Below are positions 52,443-61,007 of a stretch of 64,000 nt of DNA, in pieces. Position 1 is the stretch's first letter, and every line of letters starts with the position of its first letter. This stretch comes from Novosphingobium sp. SG919 (GTDB taxonomy: Bacteria > Pseudomonadota > Alphaproteobacteria > Sphingomonadales > Sphingomonadaceae), in the NCBI RefSeq assembly GCF_012932495.1, contig NZ_JABCNG010000004.1, forward strand, positions 248,001 to 312,000, in the 5' to 3' direction. The position numbers and the translations under genes were made by a program. The notes beneath the pieces are model-generated. The model worked only from the letters and a program-made list of their open reading frames with translations, searched no databases and was not told the origin of the DNA.

Positions 52443-53902
52443 TGATGGGTGCGTTGATGGTGCAGGGCACCGGGTCTGACGTGGGCAAATCGGTGCTGGT
52501 GGCGGGGCTGTGCCGCGCGGCGGCGAACCGGGGCCTGCGGGTCTTGCCGTTCAAGCCGCAGAACATGTCCAACAACGCTGCCGTCACCGCCGATGGCGGC
52601 GAGATCGGCCGGGCGCAGGCGTTGCAGGCGCTGGCCTGCCGCGTGGAATTGCACACCGACATGAACCCCGTGCTGCTCAAGCCCCAGGCCGATCACACCT
52701 CGCAACTGGTGGTCCACGGCAAAGTGCGTGGCACGCTGGGCAGCGGCAATTTCCGCATGGGCCGGGCGGCGCTGCTGCCCGAAGTTCTGGCCAGCTGGCA
52801 GCGCCTGCGCGCGCGGGCCGATCTCGTGCTGGTGGAGGGGGCGGGTTCGCCCGCCGAAATCAACCTGCGCGCCGGGGACATTGCCAACATGGGCTTTGCC
52901 CGCGCCGCCGGGGTGCCGGTGGTCCTGGTGGGCGATATCGACCGGGGCGGGGTGATCGCCGCGCTGGTGGGCACCCGCGCGGTGCTCGATGCGGAAGACG
53001 CCGCCATGATCAAGGGCTTTATCATCAACAAGTTCCGGGGCGATGTGGCGCTGTTCGAGGATGGCTATCGCCAGATCGAAGCGCTTTCGGGCTGGCGCGG
53101 GTTTGGCGTGGTGCCCTGGCTGGCGGCCAGCGCGCGGCTGCCCAGCGAAGACGCGGTCGTGCTGGAACGCCACGCCGCGCCGCGCCCCGGCGCCTTGCGC
53201 ATTGCCTGCCCGATCCTGCCGCGCATTGCCAATTTCGACGATCTCGATCCGCTGAAAGGCGAAAGCGGGGTGGAGCTGGTGATGGTGCCGCCCGGCTGGC
53301 CGATCCCCGCCGATTGCGCGCTGATCGTGCTGCCCGGATCGAAAGCCACGCTGGCCGACATGGCCGCCCTGCGCGCCCAAGGCTGGGATATCGATATTCT
53401 GGCCCACCACCGGCGTGGAGGGCGCATCCTGGGCATTTGCGGCGGATACCAGATGCTGGGCCTGACGATTGCCGATCCGCTGGGCATTGAAGGGCCGCCG
53501 GGCGAAGTGGCCGGGCTGGGCCTGCTTGATGTGACGACGGTGTTGACCCCCGACAAGGCGCTGCGCCGGGTGCAGGGGCAGGCAATGGGGCAGGCGTTCA
53601 CCGGGTTCGAGATGCACATGGGCGAAACGCAAGGCCCCGATTGCGCGCGGCCCTTTGCCCTGCTGGACGGCATGCGCACCGATGGGGCGATGGATGCGGC
53701 GGGGCAGGTGATCGGCAGCTATGTCCATGGCGCGCTGGGTGGGCCGGGCCTGCGCGGCGCGCTGCTGGCCTGGCTGGGCGCGCCGTCTGACGGGGCGGAT
53801 CACGATGCCGTGGTGGATGCCGCGCTGGACGTGATCGCGCAGGAATTGGAGCGGCATATGGATATCGACGGATTGTTGGCCCTGGCGGCGCACGATGCCT
53901 AG
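52439..53902 (+). CDS. cobQ: Cobyric acid synthase CobQ
   Basis: A 487-residue glutamine-dependent amidotransferase that amidates carboxyls b, d, e and g of adenosylcobyrinic acid a,c-diamide. The P-loop region GTGSDVGKS is at 10-18, followed by LPFKPQNMSNNAAVTADGGE and NPVLLKPQ. The glutaminase nucleophile is Cys334 in LGICGGYQMLG, and GFEMHMGETQGP and SYVHGAL complete it. Start is one of three tandem ATGs at 52439, 52442 and 52445 after GGAAAGG; the first overlaps the cbiB stop. Confidence 0.94.
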   Translation: MMMGALMVQGTGSDVGKSVLVAGLCRAAANRGLRVLPFKPQNMSNNAAVTADGGEIGRAQALQALACRVELHTDMNPVLLKPQADHTSQLVVHGKVRGTLGSGNFRMGRAALLPEVLASWQRLRARADLVLVEGAGSPAEINLRAGDIANMGFARAAGVPVVLVGDIDRGGVIAALVGTRAVLDAEDAAMIKGFIINKFRGDVALFEDGYRQIEALSGWRGFGVVPWLAASARLPSEDAVVLERHAAPRPGALRIACPILPRIANFDDLDPLKGESGVELVMVPPGWPIPADCALIVLPGSKATLADMAALRAQGWDIDILAHHRRGGRILGICGGYQMLGLTIADPLGIEGPPGEVAGLGLLDVTTVLTPDKALRRVQGQAMGQAFTGFEMHMGETQGPDCARPFALLDGMRTDGAMDAAGQVIGSYVHGALGGPGLRGALLAWLGAPSDGADHDAVVDAALDVIAQELERHMDIDGLLALAAHDA

Positions 53903-54413
53903 CTTGTTCGTGATCGGCGGGGCGCGATCGGGCAAGAGCCGCCATGCCCAGATGCGCGCCGAAGCGAGCGGGCTGGCACCGGTCTATCTCGCCACGGCGC
54001 AGGCATTCGACGCGGAAATGACGGCGCGGATCACGCAGCACCAGGCGGAGCGGGATGGGCGCTGGCAGACGGTGGAAGCGCCGCTCGATTTGGCCGAAGC
54101 GATTGCGCGGGAAGCGGCGCCGGGCCGGGTGCTGCTGGTCGATTGCCTGACGCTGTGGCTCAGCAACCTGATGCTGGCCGAGCGGGACATGGCCGGGGCG
54201 CTCGACGCGCTAGAGCGCGCGGTGGCCGGGGCGGCGGGGCTGGTGATCCTGGTGAGCAACGAAGTGGGCCAGGGCATCGTGCCCGACAATGCCCTGGCGC
54301 GGCGCTTTCGCGACGAGGCCGGCTGGGCCAACCAGCGCATGGCGGCCTGCTGCGACGAGGCTGTGCTGGTCTGTGCGGGGCTGCCGCTAACCCTTAAAGC
54401 TCCCTCCGCTTGA
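53895..54413 (+). CDS. cobU: Adenosylcobinamide kinase / guanylyltransferase
   Basis: A 172-residue bifunctional enzyme (CobP in P. denitrificans) that phosphorylates adenosylcobinamide and transfers GMP. The P-loop GGARSGKS is at 8-15, PVYLATAQAFDAEMTARITQ follows, His49 is the likely GMP-accepting histidine, and VLLVDCLTLWLSNLMLAE and LVSNEVGQGIVPDNALARRF are diagnostic. The start is 8 bp inside cobQ. It is the last gene of the cobalamin operon and converges with cca 20 bp away. Confidence 0.93.
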   Translation: MPSLFVIGGARSGKSRHAQMRAEASGLAPVYLATAQAFDAEMTARITQHQAERDGRWQTVEAPLDLAEAIAREAAPGRVLLVDCLTLWLSNLMLAERDMAGALDALERAVAGAAGLVILVSNEVGQGIVPDNALARRFRDEAGWANQRMAACCDEAVLVCAGLPLTLKAPSA

Positions 54414-54427
54414 GAGGAGGGGGAGTC
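54400..54427. terminator. Candidate hairpin at the end of the cobalamin operon
   Basis: CTCCCTCC and GGAGGGGGAG around 54400-54426 can pair across the GCTTGAGA loop, at the junction of the convergent cobU and cca genes. There is no clear T-run, so the evidence for termination is weak. Confidence 0.35.
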
Positions 54428-54432
54428 TCAGG

Positions 54433-55617
54433 TCAGCGATTTACCAGTTCTTCGTCCAGCAGTTGCATCACGCGGGCTTCGTCCGGGAAGCCTTCGGCGA
54501 CCCAGCGGGCTTCCACGGCGCGCAAGGTGCGGGCGACGTCTGGCCCGGCGCCAACGCCGCGCGCCACGATCTGCCCGCCCTTGAGCGGCAGGCGCGGGAC
54601 AGTCCAGTCCGCCAGGTCTGCGGTGTCGCGGCCGGCGAGGGCGAGGCGGTCGATGGCTTCTGCCATGCCCAGTTCATAGGCCAGCGCGCGGGCCGGGCGC
54701 GCACCATCGAGCATGGTGCGCGCGGCGGCGCTGGCGAGGCGCTTGCGCTGGGCGGCCGACAGGCGCAGCCGGGCGGCGACTTGGTCGGCCAGCGGCGGAT
54801 CGGCCGGCAGCAGCGCGGCCATGCGACGCAGCGCATCGGGGGCCAGCCCCTCGCGCGCTTCGGCCGCGATCAGCGCCGGCAGCGCGTCCGGGTTCGCCTC
54901 TGGCAAGACTTGCCCCAGCACGCCCAGCTGCGCCATGCGCGTGACGGTGGGCGCGGGATCGGGCAGGGCGAGCAGGCCCAGCAGTTCGCTGGCAATCCGC
55001 TCGCGCGAGAGGCCTTTCATCCCCGGCGCCAGCGCGGCGCAGGCAGCTTCTGCCTCAGCATCGGCGGGCAGTGAGCCGAAGCGCGCCTGGAAGCGGAAAT
55101 AGCGCAGGATGCGCAGGTAATCCTCGCGGATGCGCTGCTGCGCATCGCCGATGAAGCGCACGGTGCGGGTGGAAAGGTCTGCCTCCCCGCCGAAATAGTC
55201 GCTGATTTCCAGGGTGCGCGGATCGGCATAGAGCGCGTTGATGGTGAAATCGCGCCGCGCGGCGTCTTCGTGCCATTCCTGCGAAAACGCCACGGTGGCG
55301 TGGCGCCCGTCGGTGGACACATCCCGCCGCAGGGTGGTGATTTCCACCGGGCCGCCGGGCAGCACGGCGGTGATCGTGCCATGGGCAAGGCCGGTGGGCA
55401 CCTGGCGGATGCCGGCGGCCTTGAGCAGGGCCTGGGTTTCTTCCGGCCGGTGCGGCGTGGCCATGTCGATGTCTTTCACATCGATGCCCAGCAATGTGTC
55501 GCGCACCGCGCCGCCGACATAGCGGCAGGTGCCTGCCCCGTCGGGATCGAGCGCGGCCACCAGCGCGGCCAGGTCTTGGCGGGCGGTCCAGGGGGCGGCG
55601 GGCAGGGTTGTGGTCAT
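54433..55617 (-). CDS. cca: CCA tRNA nucleotidyltransferase
   Basis: A 394-residue class II tRNA nucleotidyltransferase-like enzyme that adds or repairs the 3' CCA. CRYVGGAVRDTLLGIDVKDI holds the GG-x-R and DxD catalytic residues; RRDVSTDGRHATVAFSQEWH and ARRDFTINALYADP are also typical. IREDYLRILRYFRFQARFG and GLSRERIASELLGLL are in the neck domain. It starts at the ATG at 55617, overlapping the NUDIX stop by 4 bp. It ends the minus-strand group GNAT-DUF1285-NUDIX-cca. Confidence 0.92.
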   Translation of the reverse strand: MTTTLPAAPWTARQDLAALVAALDPDGAGTCRYVGGAVRDTLLGIDVKDIDMATPHRPEETQALLKAAGIRQVPTGLAHGTITAVLPGGPVEITTLRRDVSTDGRHATVAFSQEWHEDAARRDFTINALYADPRTLEISDYFGGEADLSTRTVRFIGDAQQRIREDYLRILRYFRFQARFGSLPADAEAEAACAALAPGMKGLSRERIASELLGLLALPDPAPTVTRMAQLGVLGQVLPEANPDALPALIAAEAREGLAPDALRRMAALLPADPPLADQVAARLRLSAAQRKRLASAAARTMLDGARPARALAYELGMAEAIDRLALAGRDTADLADWTVPRLPLKGGQIVARGVGAGPDVARTLRAVEARWVAEGFPDEARVMQLLDEELVNR

Positions 55618-56225
55618 GCGGCGGGCCATTCCAGGCGTTTGGCGAGGTTGGCGATGATTGCGGCGGTCACGCCCCAGATGCGGTGGCCCTGCCAGATCAG
55701 CTCGATCGTGCGGCCGCGCTGGCCGTTCCATTCCGCCTCTACCCAGCCGTGGCGGCGCCGGTCCATCAGCAAGGCCAGTGGCGGTTCGAACCAGCCGGCC
55801 ACTTCGGCCGGATTGGGCTGGAGCGCCAGGCCTTCGGGCACCACGGCCAGAACGGGCGTAATGTCATACCCGGTGCCGGTGCGATAGCGATCGGTCGGCC
55901 CGATGACGCGCACGTCGGCCGGATCGATGCCGAGTTCCTCGTTCGCCTCGCGCAGCGCAGCTTCGACCGGTGTTTCGCCCGGTTCGATCTTGCCGCCCGG
56001 AAACGCCGCTTGGCCGGGATGGGCACGCATGTGGCTGGGGCGGTGGATCAGCAGCACGCCGGGGCCATCGGGATGATCGGCGCGGTCGGTCACGGCGATC
56101 AGCACGGCCGCCGCGCGCAAGCCGCCCGGCGGCAGCACGCGCCAATCGGCAATCAGATCGGGAGTGGGCCCTTCATGCCCGGCGCGGTGCAAGGCGCGCA
56201 GGCGGTCGAACAGCGAAGCCGTCAC
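55614..56225 (-). CDS. NUDIX hydrolase, CoA pyrophosphatase-like
   Basis: A 203-residue NUDIX enzyme. The Nudix box reads GGKIEPGETPVEAALREANE followed by ELG, matching Gx5Ex7REUxEExGU. The HPGQAAFPGGK stretch in front is typical of NudL/YeaB-type CoA diphosphatases. The C-terminus WFEPPLALLMDRRRHG and LIWQGHRIWGVTAAIIANLA also fits. It starts at GTG 56225 (GTGA overlap with the DUF1285 stop). The enzyme class is confident but the exact substrate is inferred. Confidence 0.88.
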   Translation of the reverse strand: MTASLFDRLRALHRAGHEGPTPDLIADWRVLPPGGLRAAAVLIAVTDRADHPDGPGVLLIHRPSHMRAHPGQAAFPGGKIEPGETPVEAALREANEELGIDPADVRVIGPTDRYRTGTGYDITPVLAVVPEGLALQPNPAEVAGWFEPPLALLMDRRRHGWVEAEWNGQRGRTIELIWQGHRIWGVTAAIIANLAKRLEWPAA

Positions 56226-56797
56226 GCCGGCGGCACCAGGGCAAAGTGGGCCCCCCGGCTGGAAACCCCAAGCGCTTCGGGCGGGGACACATCAAGGGCA
56301 TGGGCCACCAATTGGCCATAAGTGCTGCGGTTGAGGCGCGCTTCCACGCCGTGGCGCACCGCCAGGTAGAATGCGGGCACATCGGGCGTGCCGGCCACGC
56401 GCAAGGGGTGCTCGGGCCCGCACAGCACGATATCGTCGGTGTTGAGGCGGAAGGCCAGCACCGCTTCGCCAGTGGCGGGATCGTGCCGCACTTCCATGTC
56501 GATGGCGATCAGCGCGGCATCGTCCACGGCAATGGCCAGGCGCTCGTGCGGGGTAACCAGCCAGTGCTGTGCGTCCGCGTCGCGCATCAGCAGCGTGGCA
56601 AAGGCGCGGACCATGGCCGGGCGGGTGATCGGGCTGCCTTCGTGCAGCCAGGTGCCATCGGCCTGGATGCGCATGTGGCTTTCCCCGCTGTGGGCGGGGC
56701 TCCACTGGTCCAGCGGGGGCAGGCGGCGGCTTTGCGCCAGCGCGGCGATTTCGCTCAGCGAAAGACCGGCCAGCTCGGGGGGAGGATCGTAGGGCAC
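56222..56797 (-). CDS. DUF1285 domain-containing protein
   Basis: A 191-residue protein of the DUF1285 family, whose members have a beta-rich fold and unknown function. LSLSEIAALAQSRRLPPLDQ WSP, MRIQADGTWLHEGSPITR and VRAFATLLMRDADAQHWLVT are recognisable family stretches, and NRSTYGQLVAHALD lies near the end. The start is uncertain: I use GTG 56797 (PYDPPPELAGL...), since no ATG lies between the GNAT stop and the conserved part. It overlaps the NUDIX gene by 4 bp. Confidence 0.82.
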   Translation of the reverse strand: MPYDPPPELAGLSLSEIAALAQSRRLPPLDQWSPAHSGESHMRIQADGTWLHEGSPITRPAMVRAFATLLMRDADAQHWLVTPHERLAIAVDDAALIAIDMEVRHDPATGEAVLAFRLNTDDIVLCGPEHPLRVAGTPDVPAFYLAVRHGVEARLNRSTYGQLVAHALDVSPPEALGVSSRGAHFALVPPA

Positions 56798-56819
56798 GCC
56801 TCGCAAGTGCCAGACTTGA

Positions 56820-57329
56820 TCAGCCCCGCCAAGGCCCCAGCATGCCTTCGGCCGGGAGAACGGCAGGATTGGCGGTGCGGCACAGCAGGCGGTGCTGCTC
56901 GAACGGCCCGGGAAGCTGCCAGCCGCCGGTGTGGGCATTGCTAAACCCGAAAAACCGTTCGTAGTATTCCGGATCGCCGATCATCACCTGCGGCAGCGGT
57001 GCGCGCGGATCGATCGCCGTCAGGCTGGCCGTGACCAGCGCCTTGCCATAGCCGCGGCTCTGCTGGCCAGGCATCACCGCCACCGGGCCGACCATGATCA
57101 TCGGCACCCGGCGGCCTTCGGGCGTGGTGAGCGCCACGGGCCAGCACTGGATCGTGCCGGCGAGCATGTCCTCGTCGTCGAGCGCGGCAAACGACAGGCC
57201 AGGCAGCCATTCCAGCCCTTCGCGCAGGCGATAGGCCGTGCGCTGGCGGCGTTCCGGTTCGAATGCGGCATCGAGCAGCTCTTCGACCAGTTGCGGATCG
57301 ACGTCGGCCAGGGGAATGATCGTGGACAA
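56820..57329 (-). CDS. GNAT family N-acetyltransferase
   Basis: A 169-residue acetyltransferase. The acetyl-CoA loop is VAVMPGQQSRGYGKALVTAS (QSRGYGKAL), followed by MIGDPEYYERFFGFSNAHTG at the C-terminal half. The layout VGPVAVxPxxQxRGxGxxL and GxxxYYxRFGF is typical of the YhbS/predicted N-acetyltransferase group. It has no ATG; TTG at 57329 with AAGGCG upstream is likely. Substrate unknown. It is the first gene of the minus-strand group. Confidence 0.82.
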   Translation of the reverse strand: MSTIIPLADVDPQLVEELLDAAFEPERRQRTAYRLREGLEWLPGLSFAALDDEDMLAGTIQCWPVALTTPEGRRVPMIMVGPVAVMPGQQSRGYGKALVTASLTAIDPRAPLPQVMIGDPEYYERFFGFSNAHTGGWQLPGPFEQHRLLCRTANPAVLPAEGMLGPWRG

Positions 57330-57436
57330 GGGGGCGCCTTAGGTTTTGCGGGAATCGCGAAAAGTCGCGCGGCCGATAGCTGCCGGGGGGCGGGGGTGCA
57401 AGCGATTGGGGGCCGGGCGACGGTGGGGCCGGGGCG

Positions 57437-57506
57437 TCGACAGGCTCAGCCCGAACGGGATTTCAGAGAATAGCTCTCCCCCCTCCGTTCGCCCTGAGCT
57501 TGTCGA
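57437..57506. repeat. Imperfect 22-bp inverted repeat (TCGACA-GGCTCAG type)
   Basis: Arms at 57437-57458 and 57485-57506 pair with three mismatches; the right arm reads CCGTTCGCCCTGAGCTTGTC. Similar CTGAGCTTGTCGAAGG palindromes recur between genes of many proteobacteria. It lies between a GNAT gene and the ScfR-type regulator and may end transcription of the latter. Confidence 0.7.
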
Positions 57507-57555
57507 AGGGCGCCGGCGCGGCGCTTGACTGCGAGGGTGCTTCCCGTTGCTGGGC

Positions 57556-58974
57556 TCAACTCTCGCTGAACACGAAGGGGACGGCGGCGCGGCGATAATC
57601 GTCGGGCAGGATTTCGCGGCCCAGTGGCGGCTGCGCGCGGGCCGGGCACTCGGTGCGCTGGCACAGGCGGCAGGTCACACCCACCGGCGTTGCCGGCGTT
57701 GCTTGCGGATCCGCGCCGCGGGCGGCGGCCACGCGGGGTGCGTGGGCCGCCGGGCAGACCAATGCCATCGCCCGGCGCACCGGGGGAAGGCCGGGACCGG
57801 TGGGCACGTCCACGGTGCGAGCGACCGAAAAGAAGCGCTCGCCATGGGGCATTTCCAGCCATTGGGTCAGCACTTCACCAGGCCGGGCAAAGGCCTGGTG
57901 CAGGGTCCACAGCGGGCAGCCGCCGCCCCCTGCGGCCGAGGGCGCGGCAAACGGAAAACCGGCGCCGTCCATGCGCCGCGTAACGTTGCCGGCGCTGTCC
58001 TGCTCCACCAGGAAGAACGGCACGCCTTCGTGGCCGGGCTTGTTCAGCGTGGCAAGGCGCAGCGCGGCGTGCTGCCATTCCAGGCCGAACAGGTCTGCCA
58101 GCGCCTGCGGATCGTGGCCGAGGGCCTGCGCGGCGCGGGCAATGCGGTCATAGGGCATGAGCAGCGCCGCCGCGCCCAGCTCGGCCAGGGCGCGGCGCAC
58201 CAGTTGCGCGGCGGTGGCGCTGGCAAAGCTTTCGCCGCGCACGATCGCGGCGATATCGGGGCGCAGGCTGGTATAGGCAATGTGCAGGCCGATCTGCCAG
58301 GCGCGGCGCTGGGGCCCCAGGCACTCGTCGAGCAGGAGCTGTTCGTTGTGCCGGTCATAGCGGGCCAGCGCGCCCATCATCACGCTGGCCGGCATGGCGC
58401 GCACGCGCACACCGGCCTGGCGCAGCCATTCGGCACTACCGCCTGCGCCGTCGATTTCGGTGGCCAAGGCTTCGGCGCGGGTTTCGAGCGCGGCAAACCA
58501 GTGCTGCCGCGCGCCCATGAAGCGCCGCGCTTCGCCCATCGGGTCCGCAGCCGGGGTGGCGGCATGGGCCTCGCGCCCTTCTGCCAGGGCCTGATTCGCG
58601 CGGGCATAGGCGCCGTGCAGGCGCAGCATCGCCTCGGTCATGCCGGGGAAGCTGGTGGCGAGGTCTGCCACTTCCAGCGCGGGCAGGTCGATTTCGGCAA
58701 AGAGCGGATCGCGCAGCGCCTCGGCCAGGCGGCGGGCGTGATCGTCGCGGTCCTGGGCGGCGAGGTCGGCCATGTCGAGCCGATAGGTGGCGGCAAGGCG
58801 CAACAGCAGGTCGGCCGTCAACGGGCGCTGGTTGCGCTCGATCAGGGCGATGTAGCTGGGCGAAACGCCCATGTCCTCGGCCATGGCCTGTTGCGTAAGG
58901 CCGAGTTCGCGGCGCAGGCGCTTGATGCGCGGGCCCAGGTAGAGCGGGCGGGATGGGGCGGATGGTCGGGCCAT
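57556..58974 (-). CDS. ScfR/RamB-type transcriptional regulator of the glyoxylate shunt
   Basis: A 472-residue regulator with an N-terminal XRE helix-turn-helix (about 12-66, RIKRLRRELGLTQQAMAEDM then GVSPSYIALIERNQR), a middle IrrE/peptidase-like domain and a C-terminal DUF2083 domain. The cysteine cluster TCRLCQRTECPARAQPP near the C-terminus is typical of the family that includes RamB and ScfR, regulators of acetate/short-chain acyl-CoA metabolism. It starts at ATG 58974, divergent from aceA with a palindromic operator-like site between them, strongly suggesting control of isocitrate lyase. Confidence 0.88.
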   Translation of the reverse strand: MARPSAPSRPLYLGPRIKRLRRELGLTQQAMAEDMGVSPSYIALIERNQRPLTADLLLRLAATYRLDMADLAAQDRDDHARRLAEALRDPLFAEIDLPALEVADLATSFPGMTEAMLRLHGAYARANQALAEGREAHAATPAADPMGEARRFMGARQHWFAALETRAEALATEIDGAGGSAEWLRQAGVRVRAMPASVMMGALARYDRHNEQLLLDECLGPQRRAWQIGLHIAYTSLRPDIAAIVRGESFASATAAQLVRRALAELGAAALLMPYDRIARAAQALGHDPQALADLFGLEWQHAALRLATLNKPGHEGVPFFLVEQDSAGNVTRRMDGAGFPFAAPSAAGGGGCPLWTLHQAFARPGEVLTQWLEMPHGERFFSVARTVDVPTGPGLPPVRRAMALVCPAAHAPRVAAARGADPQATPATPVGVTCRLCQRTECPARAQPPLGREILPDDYRRAAVPFVFSES

Positions 58975-58998
58975 GGCGGCATCTTGTCAGGCCTGTAC

Positions 58999-59026
58999 AA
59001 CTTTACAAGCAAAAGCTGTAAAGTTT
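58999..59026. promoter_or_regulatory. Palindromic operator candidate for the ScfR/RamB regulator
   Basis: AACTTTACA at 58999-59007 and TGTAAAGTT at 59018-59026 form a perfect 9-bp inverted repeat with a 10-nt spacer (AGCAAAAGCT is the middle, itself nearly palindromic). It lies 25 bp upstream of the regulator ATG and 95 bp upstream of aceA. The half-site resembles the known RamB box (AACTTTGCAAA-like, from Corynebacterium). Confidence 0.7.
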
Positions 59027-59120
59027 GACAACATGACCCCGTAACGCATTCCGCAGTGCATCATGCAGCAGTAATTCCGGTTGCAGCGAAGGATCACGCA
59101 TACCGGAAGGGGCACATGCC

Positions 59121-60713
59121 ATGACGTACCAGCAATCGATCATCGAGGCCGATCGCACGATCACGCCCAATACCCATTGGGACGGCATCGCCGCCGAGAG
59201 CGTGGCGCGCATGCGCCTGCAGAACCGCTTTCGCACCGGGCTGGACATCGCGCGCTACACCGCCGCGATCATGCGCCGCGACATGGCTGCCTATGATGCC
59301 GATCCGGCCAACTACACCCAATCGCTGGGCTGCTGGCACGGCTTCATCGGCCAGCAGAAGATGATTTCCATCAAGAAGCACTTCGGCACCACCAAGGGGC
59401 GCTACCTCTACCTGTCGGGCTGGATGGTCGCCGCGCTGCGCAGCGAATTCGGGCCGCTGCCCGACCAGTCGATGCACGAGAAGACCAGCGTTTCCGCGTT
59501 GATCGAAGAGCTTTACACGTTCCTGCGCCAGGCCGATGCGCGTGAATTGAACCAGCTGTTCCGCGATCTGGACGCGGCGCGCGCGGCAGGTGATCAGGTG
59601 CGTGCGGCCAAGATCCAGCACGATATAGACACCCACGAAACGCACATCGTGCCGATCGTGGCCGATATCGACGCCGGGTTCGGCAACGCCGAGGCGACGT
59701 ATCTTTTGGCCAAGAAGTTCATCGAGGCGGGCGCCTGCTGCATCCAGATCGAAAACCAGGTTTCCGATGAAAAGCAGTGCGGCCACCAGGATGGCAAGGT
59801 CACCGTTCCGCACGAGGACTTCATCGCCAAGATCCGCGCGGTCCGTTACGCGTTCCTCGAACTGGGCGTGGACGATGGCGTGATCGTGGCGCGGACGGAC
59901 TCGCTGGGTGCGGGCCTGACCAAGCAGATCGCCTTCACCCGCGAAGCCGGCGACATCGGCGACCAGTACAACAGTTTCCTCGATTGCGAGCCGGTCGATG
60001 CCGCCACGCTGGGCCATGGCGACGTGCTGATCACCCGCGACGGGCAGCTGGTGAAGCCCAAGCGCCTGCCTTCGAACCTCTATCAGTTCCGCCCCGGCAC
60101 CGGGGAAGACCGCTGCGTGCTCGATTGCATCAACAGCCTGCAGAACGGCGCGGACCTGCTGTGGATCGAAACCGAAAAGCCGCACATCGGCCAGATCGGC
60201 GGGATGGTTTCGCGCATCCGGGAAGTTATCCCCAATGCCAAGCTGGTCTACAACAACTCGCCCAGCTTCAACTGGACGCTCAATTTCCGCCAGCAGGTCT
60301 TCGATGCCTGGGCGGCGGAAGGCAAGGACCTGAGCGGCTATGACCGGGCGCGGCTGATGAGCGTGGACTATGACGAAACGCCGCTGGCGGCAGAGGCCGA
60401 CGAGCGCATCCGCACGTTCCAGCGCGATGCGGCGCGCGAAGCCGGCATCTTCCACCACCTGATCACGCTGCCGACCTATCATACGGCCGCGCTCAGCACC
60501 GACAACCTGGCCCGCGAATACTTCGGCGAGGCCGGCATGCTGGGCTACGTCAAGGGCGTGCAGCGCCAGGAAATCCGCCAGGGCATTGCCTGCGTCAAGC
60601 ACCAGGCCATGGCCGGGTCGGACATCGGCGACGATCACAAGGAATACTTCGCCCGCGAAGCCGCGCTCAAGGCCGGCGGCGCACACAACACGATGAACCA
60701 GTTCGCGGCCTGA
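59121..60713 (+). CDS. aceA: Isocitrate lyase (Pseudomonas-type long form)
   Basis: A 530-residue enzyme splitting isocitrate into glyoxylate and succinate in the glyoxylate shunt. The catalytic loop is SDEKQCGHQDGKVTVPHEDF with Cys220 and His222; the form KQCGH in place of KKCGH is typical of the roughly 530-residue Pseudomonas-type clade. GFGNAEATYLLAKKFIEAGA, VYNNSPSFNW and GSDIGDDHKEYF also fit that group. ATG 59121 has GGAAGGGG upstream. The regulator gene and operator lie divergently upstream; a small protein gene follows 49 bp downstream. Confidence 0.95.
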   Translation: MTYQQSIIEADRTITPNTHWDGIAAESVARMRLQNRFRTGLDIARYTAAIMRRDMAAYDADPANYTQSLGCWHGFIGQQKMISIKKHFGTTKGRYLYLSGWMVAALRSEFGPLPDQSMHEKTSVSALIEELYTFLRQADARELNQLFRDLDAARAAGDQVRAAKIQHDIDTHETHIVPIVADIDAGFGNAEATYLLAKKFIEAGACCIQIENQVSDEKQCGHQDGKVTVPHEDFIAKIRAVRYAFLELGVDDGVIVARTDSLGAGLTKQIAFTREAGDIGDQYNSFLDCEPVDAATLGHGDVLITRDGQLVKPKRLPSNLYQFRPGTGEDRCVLDCINSLQNGADLLWIETEKPHIGQIGGMVSRIREVIPNAKLVYNNSPSFNWTLNFRQQVFDAWAAEGKDLSGYDRARLMSVDYDETPLAAEADERIRTFQRDAAREAGIFHHLITLPTYHTAALSTDNLAREYFGEAGMLGYVKGVQRQEIRQGIACVKHQAMAGSDIGDDHKEYFAREAALKAGGAHNTMNQFAA

Positions 60714-60762
60714 GCCGGGCCAAGAATCAAGAGAAGCGAACCCAACACGAAGGAGAAGGACA

Positions 60763-60921
60763 ATGGCTGAACCTGCCCGTGCCCGTGCAGTCCTCTCGAC
60801 CGAGGACTTCAAGCTGATCCGCGAGGCCGTGCTGCACTACCTCAAGGATATCGAGGACAAGCCCGAATCGGTGAAGTTCTCGCACCTCTATCACCGCCTC
60901 GGCAGCGCCATCGGGCGCTAA
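60763..60921 (+). CDS. Small conserved-looking protein downstream of aceA
   Basis: A 52-residue protein, MAEPARARAVLSTEDFKLIR followed by EAVLHYLKDIEDKP and ESVKFSHLYHRLGSAIGR. It has a strong ribosome-binding site AAGGAGAAGGA, 3-5 nt before the ATG, and a good terminator downstream, so it is well supported as a gene despite its size. No domain is recognised; it is predicted to be helical. Position directly after aceA suggests co-expression and perhaps a role connected with isocitrate lyase, but this is inference. Confidence 0.7.
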   Translation: MAEPARARAVLSTEDFKLIREAVLHYLKDIEDKPESVKFSHLYHRLGSAIGR

Positions 60922-60965
60922 GCCGCAGGATCGGACGACTTCGCTTTTCCTGGGGAGGAAAGGCT

Positions 60966-61007
60966 GGCCCGTCGCACGCCCAAGGGCGCGCGGCGGGCCT
61001 TCTTCTT
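60966..61007 (+). terminator. Rho-independent terminator after the aceA-small protein unit
   Basis: GGCCCGTCGC at 60966-60975 pairs with GCGGCGGGCC at 60990-60999 (one G-U pair) and is followed by TTCTTCTT. It lies 44 bp after the small gene stop. Confidence 0.75.
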
